From IMG/VR virus record IMGVR_UViG_3300030107_002418, positions 1-30,444 of that record: a stretch of 30,444 nucleotides of DNA, one strand, 5' to 3'. This DNA comes from a virus. Shown here in pieces: positions 13,735-21,596 of this stretch. The stretch's first letter is position 1. Every line of letters starts with the position of its first letter. A program made the position numbers and the translations under genes. The notes below the pieces were generated by a model that worked only from the letters and a program-made list of their open reading frames with translations, was not told the origin of the DNA and searched no databases.

Positions 13735-14792
13735 AGTACTGCCTCAATGTCTTTATTTGATTCTTCCTTTTCTAACCTACGTTCTAACCACTGCTTACAA
13801 GCTAAAGCCCAGTCCTTTGCTTTAATTTGTTCTGTGGTCTTTAAAGCCATATCAATGGCAGCATCTTTGTATAGTGCGTAACTTTTAGCGATTGGCACAG
13901 CAACTTCTCTAAAGAAAGGATCAGTGTATGGTTTCTCTTCCAACTTATACGCTTTATGTTTGTACCTTTCTAGGTCGTACATAAACATAGTAAGATCACT
14001 AAGCCAAGCATTATAGTCTACACTTATCATACTGTAGGGTTCAACAGTACTAGACTCATAGATATTAGCCATTCCTGTTAACGGATACCTAGCTGAATAA
14101 TAATCAACCCTACCTATAGACTCATAGAGAGATTTATAAACTTCTTCGTAGGCATGAAAACTATCACTGATTTGATGATATTCACCAACCTCTACCCCTA
14201 TTGCCCCAGCCATAAATTCATGAAGCATGGACATATGCACAGCATTAGCACCGTATGCTCCCCAGATCATATCATTACTTCTACAACAAACTGTCATTTG
14301 TAGTTTGTGTTGTCTAATTTTAAAATAGATATTGGTATTACAAGGTACGTCTTTGCTTTGACGATTTAAAAGATCAAAAGGATCCCACATCTGTAAGACA
14401 CATCTTCTACTATTTGAGTCTTCTTGTAGAATTTTAATTATTTCTGGTATTTGGTCATAGTATTTTTGTCTCCAACGATGACCGTAAGCACCATTGAGTA
14501 TTTTACCATCATCACTAAAACCAGCCATACGCTTAACATAAAACGCTACAGTCTCTACATCCCTGTTACCATTTAACATCCATAAACCTTCTAGAAAATG
14601 GAAGAAAGGGTTAGCGTCTCTTTCCTTAGAAAATAAAACCCTTTCACACGGTTCTGTGTAAGTTGTGGTTACAGGGCAAGTGGATTCTATGACCCTTCCT
14701 GCCCTGCTTTCTCGCCACTCACCCTCTATCTCAAGGTGTTCTATCCCTAAGATAAGTGCGTCATTTACGTTTCTAGTCCTGATAACTTGCAT
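13731..14792 (-). CDS. Thymidylate synthase family enzyme (TMP or hydroxymethyl-dUMP synthase)
   Basis: ThyA-fold enzymes methylate, or in some phages hydroxymethylate, a pyrimidine monophosphate using a folate cofactor. Visible: SRRCVLQMWDP (phosphate-binding Arg and WDP), catalytic C151 in VPCNTN, RSNDMIWGAYGANAVHMS with N183 where Asn marks dUMP rather than dCMP as substrate, and the DSFHAY His-Tyr region. His after the catalytic Cys in ThyA is Asn here. The family cannot be split by eye into TMP synthase and dUMP hydroxymethylase. Next to a TET-associated-type glycosyltransferase and an aGPT-type enzyme, hydroxymethylase is a serious possibility. Confidence 0.85.
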   Translation of the reverse strand: MQVIRTRNVNDALILGIEHLEIEGEWRESRAGRVIESTCPVTTTYTEPCERVLFSKERDANPFFHFLEGLWMLNGNRDVETVAFYVKRMAGFSDDGKILNGAYGHRWRQKYYDQIPEIIKILQEDSNSRRCVLQMWDPFDLLNRQSKDVPCNTNIYFKIRQHKLQMTVCCRSNDMIWGAYGANAVHMSMLHEFMAGAIGVEVGEYHQISDSFHAYEEVYKSLYESIGRVDYYSARYPLTGMANIYESSTVEPYSMISVDYNAWLSDLTMFMYDLERYKHKAYKLEEKPYTDPFFREVAVPIAKSYALYKDAAIDMALKTTEQIKAKDWALACKQWLERRLEKEESNKDIEAVL

Positions 14793-15537
14793 ATGCTTTC
14801 TTCCAACTTATAACTACGTCCTGTCTTTTACCCCAACCCCAAGCAGTCTTAGTTTCTTTTTCCACAACACGTACAAAATCATCATGTAACTCTTTCATTT
14901 TTAAAGCAGATTCTGCCTGTACCTCTGGGCTTCTGTAAGTAGAACACCCCCCAGCAGCATTAGATTGCTTTTGTCCCTGAGCATAAAAGAAGCTAACTTT
15001 ATTAGGAACACCTGCCCTTAGTAATTGAAGTGCTACATCAAAGTCTTCCATAACAGTTACCCTACCGTGTTCAACTTTGTCTCTACAAATATCTAGGTCA
15101 TAAGCTAGTGCTCTTATATATCTAGTGTTTTCAGCTGATAAATCTTTTACTCGGTTATTACCTTCCCTAGCACTGATACCACAGTGCCCATAACCTTGAT
15201 CCATCCATTCATCCAATAACCCAAAAACTCCATTATATTCTTCTGGTTCTAGGTAACGTAAATGCCAATCGGTAGGACTTTTTCTTACATAAAACCTTAG
15301 ATCATCATCTAACATGACAATACGTGGGTCATCTGAATTATCCCAGATGTATTGCCTAACCCCTGAAATACCTTTGATTTCTTCGGGAACAATTAAAAGG
15401 TTATCATGTACTTTAGCGTAATCCTCTTCCTCAGAAGCATCTATAACTAAAGTAGTGTTAGCCTTCATGTCATCAGGCATAAAAGATAACGTAATTTGTT
15501 CTTTGTGCCTGCTCTTGCTCGGTATAAATATTCTCAT
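14773..15537 (-). CDS. TET-associated-type glycosyltransferase (TAGT)
   Basis: GT-A-fold glycosyltransferase family found in phages with modified DNA bases. Evidence: N-terminal MRIFIPSKSRHKEQIT (strand and R/K pattern), KGISGVRQYIWD, and the metal-binding acidic triad in IVMLDDDLRF (D77-D79 from this start), followed by VTVMEDFDVALQLLRAG, the usual second acidic motif. Such enzymes are proposed to transfer sugar to hydroxymethylated bases in DNA. ATG 15537 follows AGGAGG; a TTG at 15546 is one base from the site and unlikely. Overlaps its neighbours on both sides, so it is likely made together with them. Confidence 0.8.
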   Translation of the reverse strand: MRIFIPSKSRHKEQITLSFMPDDMKANTTLVIDASEEEDYAKVHDNLLIVPEEIKGISGVRQYIWDNSDDPRIVMLDDDLRFYVRKSPTDWHLRYLEPEEYNGVFGLLDEWMDQGYGHCGISAREGNNRVKDLSAENTRYIRALAYDLDICRDKVEHGRVTVMEDFDVALQLLRAGVPNKVSFFYAQGQKQSNAAGGCSTYRSPEVQAESALKMKELHDDFVRVVEKETKTAWGWGKRQDVVISWKKAYASYQD

Positions 15538-16397
15538 GTTTCCCAATCCTCCTTCTTTCTGTTTGGTTTATATTGTGCTCTTGGTTTACCTTGACCCAAA
15601 CGCACACGCTCATATTTATCAAATTCGCAAAGACAATGTTCTATATCTCTCATTTCTAGTACAGGCACATGGTTTTCTATATACCTGTCACTAATCATCA
15701 ATAGATCATACATCTCACGACAAGATTCTTTTTTAGATAAAGCATTTTTAATGTCTCTACCGTGTATTCGGTTTAATCCCCTAACTGCTCCTGGACCAGC
15801 GTTAGCCCAAGTATTTATATCATCGGCATTTTTTAAATATTTTGTATGCCGTAAGTCAGTGACTACCTCATAAGCCATAAACCCACTAAATCCAGCATAA
15901 GGGAGATATTCTTTCCAACTTAGTTCTAGAGAGTTCATGTGTAGTTCTGGTGGTTTATTATACAAAGGTGTTAATATTTTGTCTATAGTTTGTTCTACTT
16001 TAGTTCCGCCTAAAGTCCCAGTTAACATATACGCACCTGTGTAAACTTTTTTCTTAGCGTCCATCCTAGCTTGCATAATTTTCTTCACCCTCTCAGGTTC
16101 CCATGTATCGGGAAAACCTATCTCTTCTAAAGTAGATGGCCAATTGATCTGTCTAGCTACCGCCATAGCGAAAGGAACATTAGGATGATCCATATAAGGT
16201 ATTGACCAGTTTTGTCTGATCCATTTTGTAACGGTATCTAACTCTCTAAATACATTACAGAAACTATACTTAGTAAGTATTTCATCCTCTGTCCAAGGAA
16301 AGTCTGCTCCTGATTCTTTGTTTAAATATATGGCATGTCTTTCATTAATAAAATCAAAGAAATCCCTGTGTCTTTTTGCTTCTTCTAGTTCCATCAT
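15534..16397 (-). CDS. Alpha-glutamyl/putrescinyl thymine pyrophosphorylase-like (HMUDK helical-domain) protein
   Basis: An all-helical family linked to thymine hypermodification in phage DNA and related to helix-hairpin-helix DNA glycosylases. Visible: FINERHAIYL (16-25), NVFRELDTVTKWI (48-60), INWPSTLEEIG, and an HhH-like loop GPGAVRGLNRI (201-211). No P-loop kinase domain is attached, so any phosphorylating step must be elsewhere. These proteins are thought to flip out or displace an activated hydroxymethyl-uracil and attach an amine or amino acid; the product here is not predictable. A GTG start at 16406 is possible; ATG 16397 is used. Confidence 0.8.
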   Translation of the reverse strand: MMELEEAKRHRDFFDFINERHAIYLNKESGADFPWTEDEILTKYSFCNVFRELDTVTKWIRQNWSIPYMDHPNVPFAMAVARQINWPSTLEEIGFPDTWEPERVKKIMQARMDAKKKVYTGAYMLTGTLGGTKVEQTIDKILTPLYNKPPELHMNSLELSWKEYLPYAGFSGFMAYEVVTDLRHTKYLKNADDINTWANAGPGAVRGLNRIHGRDIKNALSKKESCREMYDLLMISDRYIENHVPVLEMRDIEHCLCEFDKYERVRLGQGKPRAQYKPNRKKEDWET

Positions 16398-16404
16398 ATA
16401 TACC

Positions 16405-16428
16405 ACTTTACTATAACTACTTTACTAT
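16405..16428. repeat. Short tandem repeat ahead of the HMUDK-like gene
   Basis: ACTTTACTAT occurs at 16405-16414 and again at 16419-16428, four bases apart, in the 40-base gap before the HMUDK-like gene. No promoter is clear. It may be a protein-binding site or chance in AT-rich DNA. Confidence 0.35.
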
Positions 16429-16437
16429 GTATAGACA

Positions 16438-17937
16438 TTAGTAGGCAATTGTAAAATACTTGTTCGTAGAGGACTGTATGATATGTAGGTTCTGTCTAGT
16501 CCTAGTTATGCCAACATAAAATGTTCTATTTTCTGTGTCGGGGTTATGTGTTAATTCTTCCCATGTACTACCTGCCACATCGGTGAGTAAAACTACGTTA
16601 TCTGATTCCCCACCCTTAGAGGCATGTATGGTTGTAAGCTTTATTCTAGGTGTGTTTGTGTTTTCGTTTCTTCTAAGACATGAAATTAAATACTCCCTTT
16701 CCTTTACACCTAGTCTATCAAAGGCTTCGTGCCAAATACTGTCTACAAGTAGCCCATGACTACTCTTTAGGTTTTCTAGTGTGTAAAAAGAATCGGTATC
16801 AGCGTGGGTTAAGCTTTTCTTACCTCTTTCAATACCTTTACCCACTGACATATAAGAGTAGATAGCTTTCACCCTTTCAAAAGGAACAGCTTCCCCTTTT
16901 CTTAACATTTCCCATGCTTTTATTGCTAAAAGAAGGTTCTCACTTACGGATAATGTATTATTCCTTTGATAAAGGTATCCTAACGAACGTAGGTGTCCCT
17001 GTACGTTGTTTAAAAGGTAGTTATTCCTGGCAAGCACTAACCATTCACCTTCACTAAAGTCTATATGTTCATAAGAACGATGGTATTTTATTGATCCCTC
17101 TTCTTCTCTGGGAATCCATTCTTTTGTTCTTCTTTCCTTTATCCTTTTTATAACGTCTTGAGCAACTTTGTGTACAGCTTTCGGTACTCTATAGGATTGA
17201 GTAAGTTCTATGATATTTCCCTCTAGGTTTATAAACTTTTCTACGTCAGCACCTGCCCATTTGAAGATAGCTTGGTCATCATCTCCTGCTATATAGACAT
17301 GCTCAACATCTTCAGATAACTTTAAAATACACTGCCACTGCAACGCAGATAGGTCTTGGGCTTCATCAACTATAAGTACATCTAACTTAGGAATAGAAGT
17401 CAGTTCAATAAACTTTTCAAGCATGTCGGTGTAGTCCAATAAAAAATTAGAGTCTTTATACTTCTTATAAGACCTACAGAACCAGTCGTAGTGTAGCCAA
17501 GAAAAGTCAGGGTTACTTTTATTATATTGAGTTTTATGGTCTAAACATTGATTTCGACCAGTATTCTCTAGAAATAACATTTTATCTGCAGTCGTCGTGA
17601 CTCTAATGGCACCTTCTAGCATGTTCCAGCTACCACTTAATTTTTCGCCCAAAACTTCACCAAGTTCTCTGTAGTTACTACCTGCCATAACATCTGCTTT
17701 GCTTAATTTTAAAGATTGATAACATAGTGAGTGTATCGTACGGAAAAAAGGTAAGTCATCGGTATCTAAATCAAACTTCTGTGTTGCTCTGGTAAGGGCT
17801 TCGTTTGCAGCTTTCCTAGTGAAAGCTAAGTACCCTATTCTATTAGGGGCAAGCCCTTTCTCTATTAATTCTTCAGTCTTTTCCAGAAGGAAGGTTGTCT
17901 TCCCTGTTCCTGGTGGACCCACTACTATATTCCACAT
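16438..17937 (-). CDS. UvrD/Rep-type superfamily 1 DNA helicase
   Basis: Walker A at the very N terminus (GPPGTGKTT, 7-15), Walker B DEAQD (191-195), motif III GDDDQAIFKW (218-227), motif IV QSYR (247-250), motif V TTIHASKGGE and motif VI VGITRTRQNL near the C terminus are all present and intact. At 499 aa it lacks the long inserts of cellular UvrD, a compact phage form. Likely role: unwinding during replication or recombination alongside the Cas4-type nuclease. Because the P-loop begins at residue 7, ATG 17937 must be close to the true start. A GGAAAGAG site precedes it. Confidence 0.95.
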   Translation of the reverse strand: MWNIVVGPPGTGKTTFLLEKTEELIEKGLAPNRIGYLAFTRKAANEALTRATQKFDLDTDDLPFFRTIHSLCYQSLKLSKADVMAGSNYRELGEVLGEKLSGSWNMLEGAIRVTTTADKMLFLENTGRNQCLDHKTQYNKSNPDFSWLHYDWFCRSYKKYKDSNFLLDYTDMLEKFIELTSIPKLDVLIVDEAQDLSALQWQCILKLSEDVEHVYIAGDDDQAIFKWAGADVEKFINLEGNIIELTQSYRVPKAVHKVAQDVIKRIKERRTKEWIPREEEGSIKYHRSYEHIDFSEGEWLVLARNNYLLNNVQGHLRSLGYLYQRNNTLSVSENLLLAIKAWEMLRKGEAVPFERVKAIYSYMSVGKGIERGKKSLTHADTDSFYTLENLKSSHGLLVDSIWHEAFDRLGVKEREYLISCLRRNENTNTPRIKLTTIHASKGGESDNVVLLTDVAGSTWEELTHNPDTENRTFYVGITRTRQNLHIIQSSTNKYFTIAY

Positions 17938-18003
17938 ACTCTTTCCATCTTTGAAATGTTTTGGTTTCTATGTTCCAAAATAAACCTTTATAACAATTTT
18001 CCA

Positions 18004-19509
18004 TTAAAATGCCTCCTCATTCATGTCTGGGGTATCTAAGCCATCGTCTTCATACTCAAAGGCACTTATCGCCCAGACGTTTACACCTTTCTTTTTAATA
18101 TTCCAGAACTCATGTACTGCTCCTAAGTCTTTTAGTTTAGAAGCCATACTATTTAAAGGAAGGTCGGTAAACCTGTGCTTCATTAAATAGTCCCTTAGAT
18201 CGCTTAATCTAAAGTAAGTCTTTCCTTCCTCCGTCCATGGTTTTCCTAAAAGTATTTCATCTTTAGCTTGTGCTTGGGCTAAGTCGGTACAGAAAGATTC
18301 AAGGTGTTCCATAAACTGACCTTCTATAGAAGCGTCTTCACTTACTTCTATTATTTCCATACCACTACCCATTAAATGTTGTACTAGGTTTTGCCAACCT
18401 CTCTCGTTTAATCTAGGGGGCATTAAATTAAGTTGTTCCATACAAACCCTTTGAAACTTAATTTGGTTTTGTAATTGTTCGGTTGTTAGTTCTATACGTC
18501 TGTCATCAATAGACATAAACCACAGAGGTGGTCGTGTATCTAGTTTAGCTAGACTAGAAAAAGTAGGAGCACCGTGTGCATCACCAACCCCATGCTTACA
18601 AGTTAAGCATTTATTCCTATTACAGTAGGAACGTATAGGTTCATCCCCACACTTATAGTTATACTCTTTCTTTGAAAGGGTTTTAATTAAGGTTAGTACC
18701 TCTGACGCAGGAAGAGGAGGGTGAACATACTTCCTATTAAAGTCTTCTATCTTCTTCTCCCACTCATCTGGTTGGGCTTTCTTTAAATAAACACCTATGT
18801 TAAATAAGCCATTATTCCTTGTGCCTTCTGGGAAACCTTGTTTTAATAAAACCTTTAAACATGGTGGACCATCAACTAATTCTTCAGCGTTAGGTATTTG
18901 TATATTGTTTAATTGTTCTCTAGTTACTTTACGTTTTTCAGCAAAGTTTAGAAAAGCTTCTGGGTTTAAATGCATTCCATTATTGTCATAGCCGTATCTT
19001 GTAGAACTATCTCCTCCAAAATAAGGCATATTTAACCATGATCCTACATCACTACGGTCTACGAGTATCTCCCTTTGTTTAGGGAATATCTCCACACCAC
19101 CATAACCTAACGAAGCTGATAAATCTCTTAGTACATCTTGCATTTCCCCTGCTGGTACAAATTCTTTTGTGAATAAAAATATGTGGGCACCACCACTTTT
19201 GCTACGACAAACAACTAAAGGGAACTTTAAGTTTTCTATCATTCCCACTAAATGTTTAAATTCTAAAGGGTAAACATCAACATCAATACAACCCCAACAA
19301 ACCCTGTTCTCTTCGTTTATCGGTATAACACCTATACCGTAGTTACCTTCTAGGTGACTGTTCCAATGCTTTAGTTCCGCACCACCACTTCTTATAGTTT
19401 TACCTATACCTTTTTGTTTAATGTCGTTGCTGTCATTGATTTCAAATGTGCCGTGTGCTCGACCTGAGCCTTTAAAAAGTTCATAAAATTTCTCTGCAGT
19501 TTCTTTCAT
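18004..19509 (-). CDS. Archaeo-eukaryotic-type primase (AEP)
   Basis: Synthesises primers for the polymerase. The AEP core is visible: CIDVDVY (D76 and D78, metal ligands), CRSKSGGAHIFLF with H109, and VEIFPKQ (139-145). After the catalytic domain come a helical PriCT-like region and a cysteine cluster (SYCNRNKCLTCKHG) that probably binds Zn. The C-terminal region looks like a winged helix. At 501 aa it resembles stand-alone phage AEP primases rather than DnaG. It follows the ssDNA-binding candidate and precedes the helicase. Confidence 0.85.
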   Translation of the reverse strand: MKETAEKFYELFKGSGRAHGTFEINDSNDIKQKGIGKTIRSGGAELKHWNSHLEGNYGIGVIPINEENRVCWGCIDVDVYPLEFKHLVGMIENLKFPLVVCRSKSGGAHIFLFTKEFVPAGEMQDVLRDLSASLGYGGVEIFPKQREILVDRSDVGSWLNMPYFGGDSSTRYGYDNNGMHLNPEAFLNFAEKRKVTREQLNNIQIPNAEELVDGPPCLKVLLKQGFPEGTRNNGLFNIGVYLKKAQPDEWEKKIEDFNRKYVHPPLPASEVLTLIKTLSKKEYNYKCGDEPIRSYCNRNKCLTCKHGVGDAHGAPTFSSLAKLDTRPPLWFMSIDDRRIELTTEQLQNQIKFQRVCMEQLNLMPPRLNERGWQNLVQHLMGSGMEIIEVSEDASIEGQFMEHLESFCTDLAQAQAKDEILLGKPWTEEGKTYFRLSDLRDYLMKHRFTDLPLNSMASKLKDLGAVHEFWNIKKKGVNVWAISAFEYEDDGLDTPDMNEEAF

Positions 19510-19534
19510 CTATTCTCTTAATAAGTAAGTATAA

Positions 19535-19571
19535 GTGGGGGACAAAATACTGAGGGTAAAAGATCCCCCAC
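19535..19571 (-). other. GC-rich hairpin between two replication genes
   Basis: GTGGGGGA and TCCCCCAC form a perfect eight-base stem around a 21-base loop in the gap before the primase gene. It is notably GC-rich for this window. No U-tract follows on the minus strand, so it is more likely an attenuator, processing site or 3' stabiliser than a terminator. Confidence 0.55.
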
Positions 19572-19585
19572 CCTACTCGGTAGCT

Positions 19586-20338
19586 TTACGCTACTTCTTC
19601 TTGAGACGTGTAACTTATAGCGTTAACAGTACCACCAAACTCCTTAGCAGACGTGTATAAATCTGCTTCGGTCTCTGCTAACATACCTAAATTAGTTACG
19701 TTCCAACCATACCAACTACCAGAATCATTTGATTCGGGCACGGAAGTCAACTTGTACTTATGACTATAAGTTGCAGGAGTGAACATTTGTCCATCTGAAC
19801 TTTTAATCTTAATACTCGCCATCATGGAATTCCAGCGTTTAGACTTCTTAAGTTGTGTACCTGTCATAGCTAACATAACTGGAGTAAAACTACCGTCTTC
19901 CTGGACCTGCAAAACATAGTGGTTTGCAGTTGTTTGTATAGTATTACCATTAGGTAGGACATCCTGATACCTTTCATTCTTCGTAGTTTGTTGAAGAATA
20001 GCAGCATCATCGTAGGTAGCAATTAAACCACCACCTCTCTCTGGACCCCACTCTAGGAACACACGTTTATAAGTAACAGGAATAATGGTTATACCTTCTT
20101 CACCTGACCAAAACTCGTTTGATACAGTATTAAAAATATCTCCAACACTTATTCCATCTATATACGCACCGTCGTGTTTTTGAACTTGTGGGCTTAAAGC
20201 CTGTACAAGTTTTAAACGAGGGATCACAAGATCATCCTGTGTTACATTCTCAAGACCTGCTCCTGCGTCATCCATAAAGTTGACAGCAAGGTCAGTTCCA
20301 CCTTTTTCTTCTTTTTTTGCTAATTTTTCTTCAGCCAT
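19586..20338 (-). CDS. Probable ssDNA-binding replication protein
   Basis: The pattern DDLVIPRLKLVQALSPQ (35-51), FWSGEEGITIIPV and VFLEWGPERGGG belongs to a family common in phage replication modules that I know as uncharacterised or putative single-stranded DNA-binding proteins. It is rich in beta strands, suiting an OB-like fold, but I see no definitive motif. The N terminus is a charged tail and the end is acidic (QEEVA). It sits between the primase and a coiled-coil protein. ssDNA binding is inferred mostly from context. Confidence 0.6.
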   Translation of the reverse strand: MAEEKLAKKEEKGGTDLAVNFMDDAGAGLENVTQDDLVIPRLKLVQALSPQVQKHDGAYIDGISVGDIFNTVSNEFWSGEEGITIIPVTYKRVFLEWGPERGGGLIATYDDAAILQQTTKNERYQDVLPNGNTIQTTANHYVLQVQEDGSFTPVMLAMTGTQLKKSKRWNSMMASIKIKSSDGQMFTPATYSHKYKLTSVPESNDSGSWYGWNVTNLGMLAETEADLYTSAKEFGGTVNAISYTSQEEVA

Positions 20339-20341
20339 TTT

Positions 20342-20908
20342 TTATTTACCTTTTGTTATTTTGGTTTTTTGACCTACATATATATTTAAGGTGTCAAAAG
20401 GGAGGTCGTTACCTTTTTCTACCTGCTCTCTAACGAAACCCTTCAAAGTCATCGGCTCTACCCATTCCTTTTGTTCAGGGTGGAAACCTTCACTATCAAG
20501 TTTTTCTAATAGAGAGGATGCAGTATCATCTTCAGCTCTACCAAAGCTTACTGACACTGTATTTTTAATTAGATCCGCATGTCCGTTCTTACGAAACCAA
20601 TCAAAAGCTTCTTCTTTATTGTCTGTGGTTATCCTTGCACTATAAAAGGGAGTGACACTTACTTTTGTGCCATCCACTAAACTAAACTCTGAAACACCCA
20701 CTTCTTGGAGTGCCTCAGGGAGTTGTACCTCAGCAATTTCTTTGAGTTCTTGTTTTGTTAATTTAAGTTCCATCTCTTGATCAGAGATCTTTTCTTCCAG
20801 TTGTGATTGTTTTAACGCTAATTCTGAAATAGTTTTTAAACCACCATCATCTACGTCAACACCCATCTCATTTTTACTGTCTTCTTCTATATTTTTTAAT
20901 ATTGTCAT
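20342..20908 (-). CDS. Coiled-coil phage replication-module protein, 188 aa
   Basis: Residues about 28-70 form a clear coiled coil (LKQSQLEEKISDQEMELK and following), then a beta-rich C-terminal domain (VDGTKVSVTPFYSARI ... VSVSFGRAEDD). The combination of coiled coil and small globular domain is loosely like Gam-type nuclease inhibitors, but I do not claim homology. The gene is the second of the replication operon, with AGAGGT before its ATG, three bases before the ssDNA-binding candidate. Function unknown. Confidence 0.65.
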   Translation of the reverse strand: MTILKNIEEDSKNEMGVDVDDGGLKTISELALKQSQLEEKISDQEMELKLTKQELKEIAEVQLPEALQEVGVSEFSLVDGTKVSVTPFYSARITTDNKEEAFDWFRKNGHADLIKNTVSVSFGRAEDDTASSLLEKLDSEGFHPEQKEWVEPMTLKGFVREQVEKGNDLPFDTLNIYVGQKTKITKGK

Positions 20909-21214
20909 TTATACCTCTAGTTTTATTGAATAATATTTATACTCTCTATTATCCCACTTTAATATTTTTGCACTATTTTTATTAGAAAGTAAAGCGAAAT
21001 GTGTAGCAACTCCTATTGCCACAGGATCCCCTATTAATAATAAGTAGTCATCATCACTAAAGTTTTGAAGAGAGTCTTTGATTTCAGAGGTTACTATTTC
21101 AGGTTCGTACATGATGTTGTCCTCTTCAGATAATATAAAGTTCAACTCACCGTATTCGGTAGCTGACAATATGTTTTTCTTTTTATCGGGTTTTTGAACC
21201 ACGTAGACTGTCAT
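20909..21214 (-). CDS. Hypothetical phage protein, 101 aa
   Basis: First gene of the replication operon, starting 25 bases downstream of the promoter at 21239-21267. The sequence (MTVYVVQKPDKKKNIL... then LLLIGDPVAIGVATHFALL) suggests an alternating strand-helix fold with a glycine-rich DPVAIG loop like a Rossmann-type turn. I see no catalytic residues. The leading position suggests early expression. Family recognised only as a frequent phage unknown. Confidence 0.6.
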   Translation of the reverse strand: MTVYVVQKPDKKKNILSATEYGELNFILSEEDNIMYEPEIVTSEIKDSLQNFSDDDYLLLIGDPVAIGVATHFALLSNKNSAKILKWDNREYKYYSIKLEV

Positions 21215-21238
21215 AGTTTTCTCTTTTATCTTGGATAG

Positions 21239-21267
21239 AGTATAGTCCTATATAAGGGATAAGTAAA
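21239..21267 (-). promoter_or_regulatory. Promoter of the replication operon, class B
   Basis: On the minus strand TTTACT and TATACT are 17 bases apart. The -35 context ATCACTTTACTT recurs at 8025-8036. A nine-base inverted repeat (21272-21293) lies just upstream and could be an operator. Confidence 0.6.
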
Positions 21268-21487
21268 GTGATAATAATACAAATGTATTATTAGCTATTA
21301 TATGGATGTAAATTTTTTAAAAAATAAAAACAGTTTTTGGACAGTTTTAGCCAATAGCCCAATATATTTTCATTTACTTTGTTAATTTACAGAGGGTTTT
21401 CGTTATATTGAGTAAGGCTATTATCTCAATATTGGATATTTTACTCAATATCTGGTGATTACGTGTGTTTAAATCTTTTTAAATGGC

Positions 21488-21516
21488 TTTACTTATATTA
21501 TTTCTTATTATATCCT
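21488..21516 (+). promoter_or_regulatory. Promoter of the SNF2-type helicase, class B
   Basis: TTTACT and TATCCT are 17 bases apart, with CTTTACTTAT as in the leftward replication promoter. The predicted RNA would start near 21523, exactly where a long inverted repeat begins. Confidence 0.5.
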
Positions 21517-21523
21517 TATGTTG

Positions 21524-21575
21524 GATAACTAGAGTGCACATCTTAAAAATTCTATTCACATGAACTCTAGTTATC
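21524..21575 (+). promoter_or_regulatory. 12-bp inverted repeat in the helicase 5' leader
   Basis: GATAACTAGAGT and ACTCTAGTTATC are perfect 12-base complements 28 bases apart. The arm starts at the predicted +1 and the structure ends 21 bases before the ATG, so it could form the 5' end of the mRNA or bind a dimeric regulator. Confidence 0.6.
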
Positions 21576-21596
21576 TACTTAGATTAAAGAGACTAT

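Larger units (their letters stand above)
21215..21596. other. Divergent control region with inverted repeats; possible origin
   Basis: A 382-base gene-free, strongly AT-rich stretch between the two divergent replication genes. It contains TAATAATAC/GTATTATTA (21272-21293), an 11-bp inverted repeat ATATTGAGTAA/TTACTCAATAT (21405-21451), a third CTCAATAT copy at 21425-21432, and the promoter and stem described separately. Iterated CTCAATAT motifs and AT-rich runs between replication genes are what a replication origin or a repressor-operated switch would look like. Which one cannot be told by eye. Confidence 0.5.

Noticed and set aside
17873-18004. 43-codon leftward frame starting in the primase stop codon
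   Set aside because: It overlaps the first 65 bases of the helicase, which must start there because of the P-loop position. A short leader peptide is possible but unsupported.
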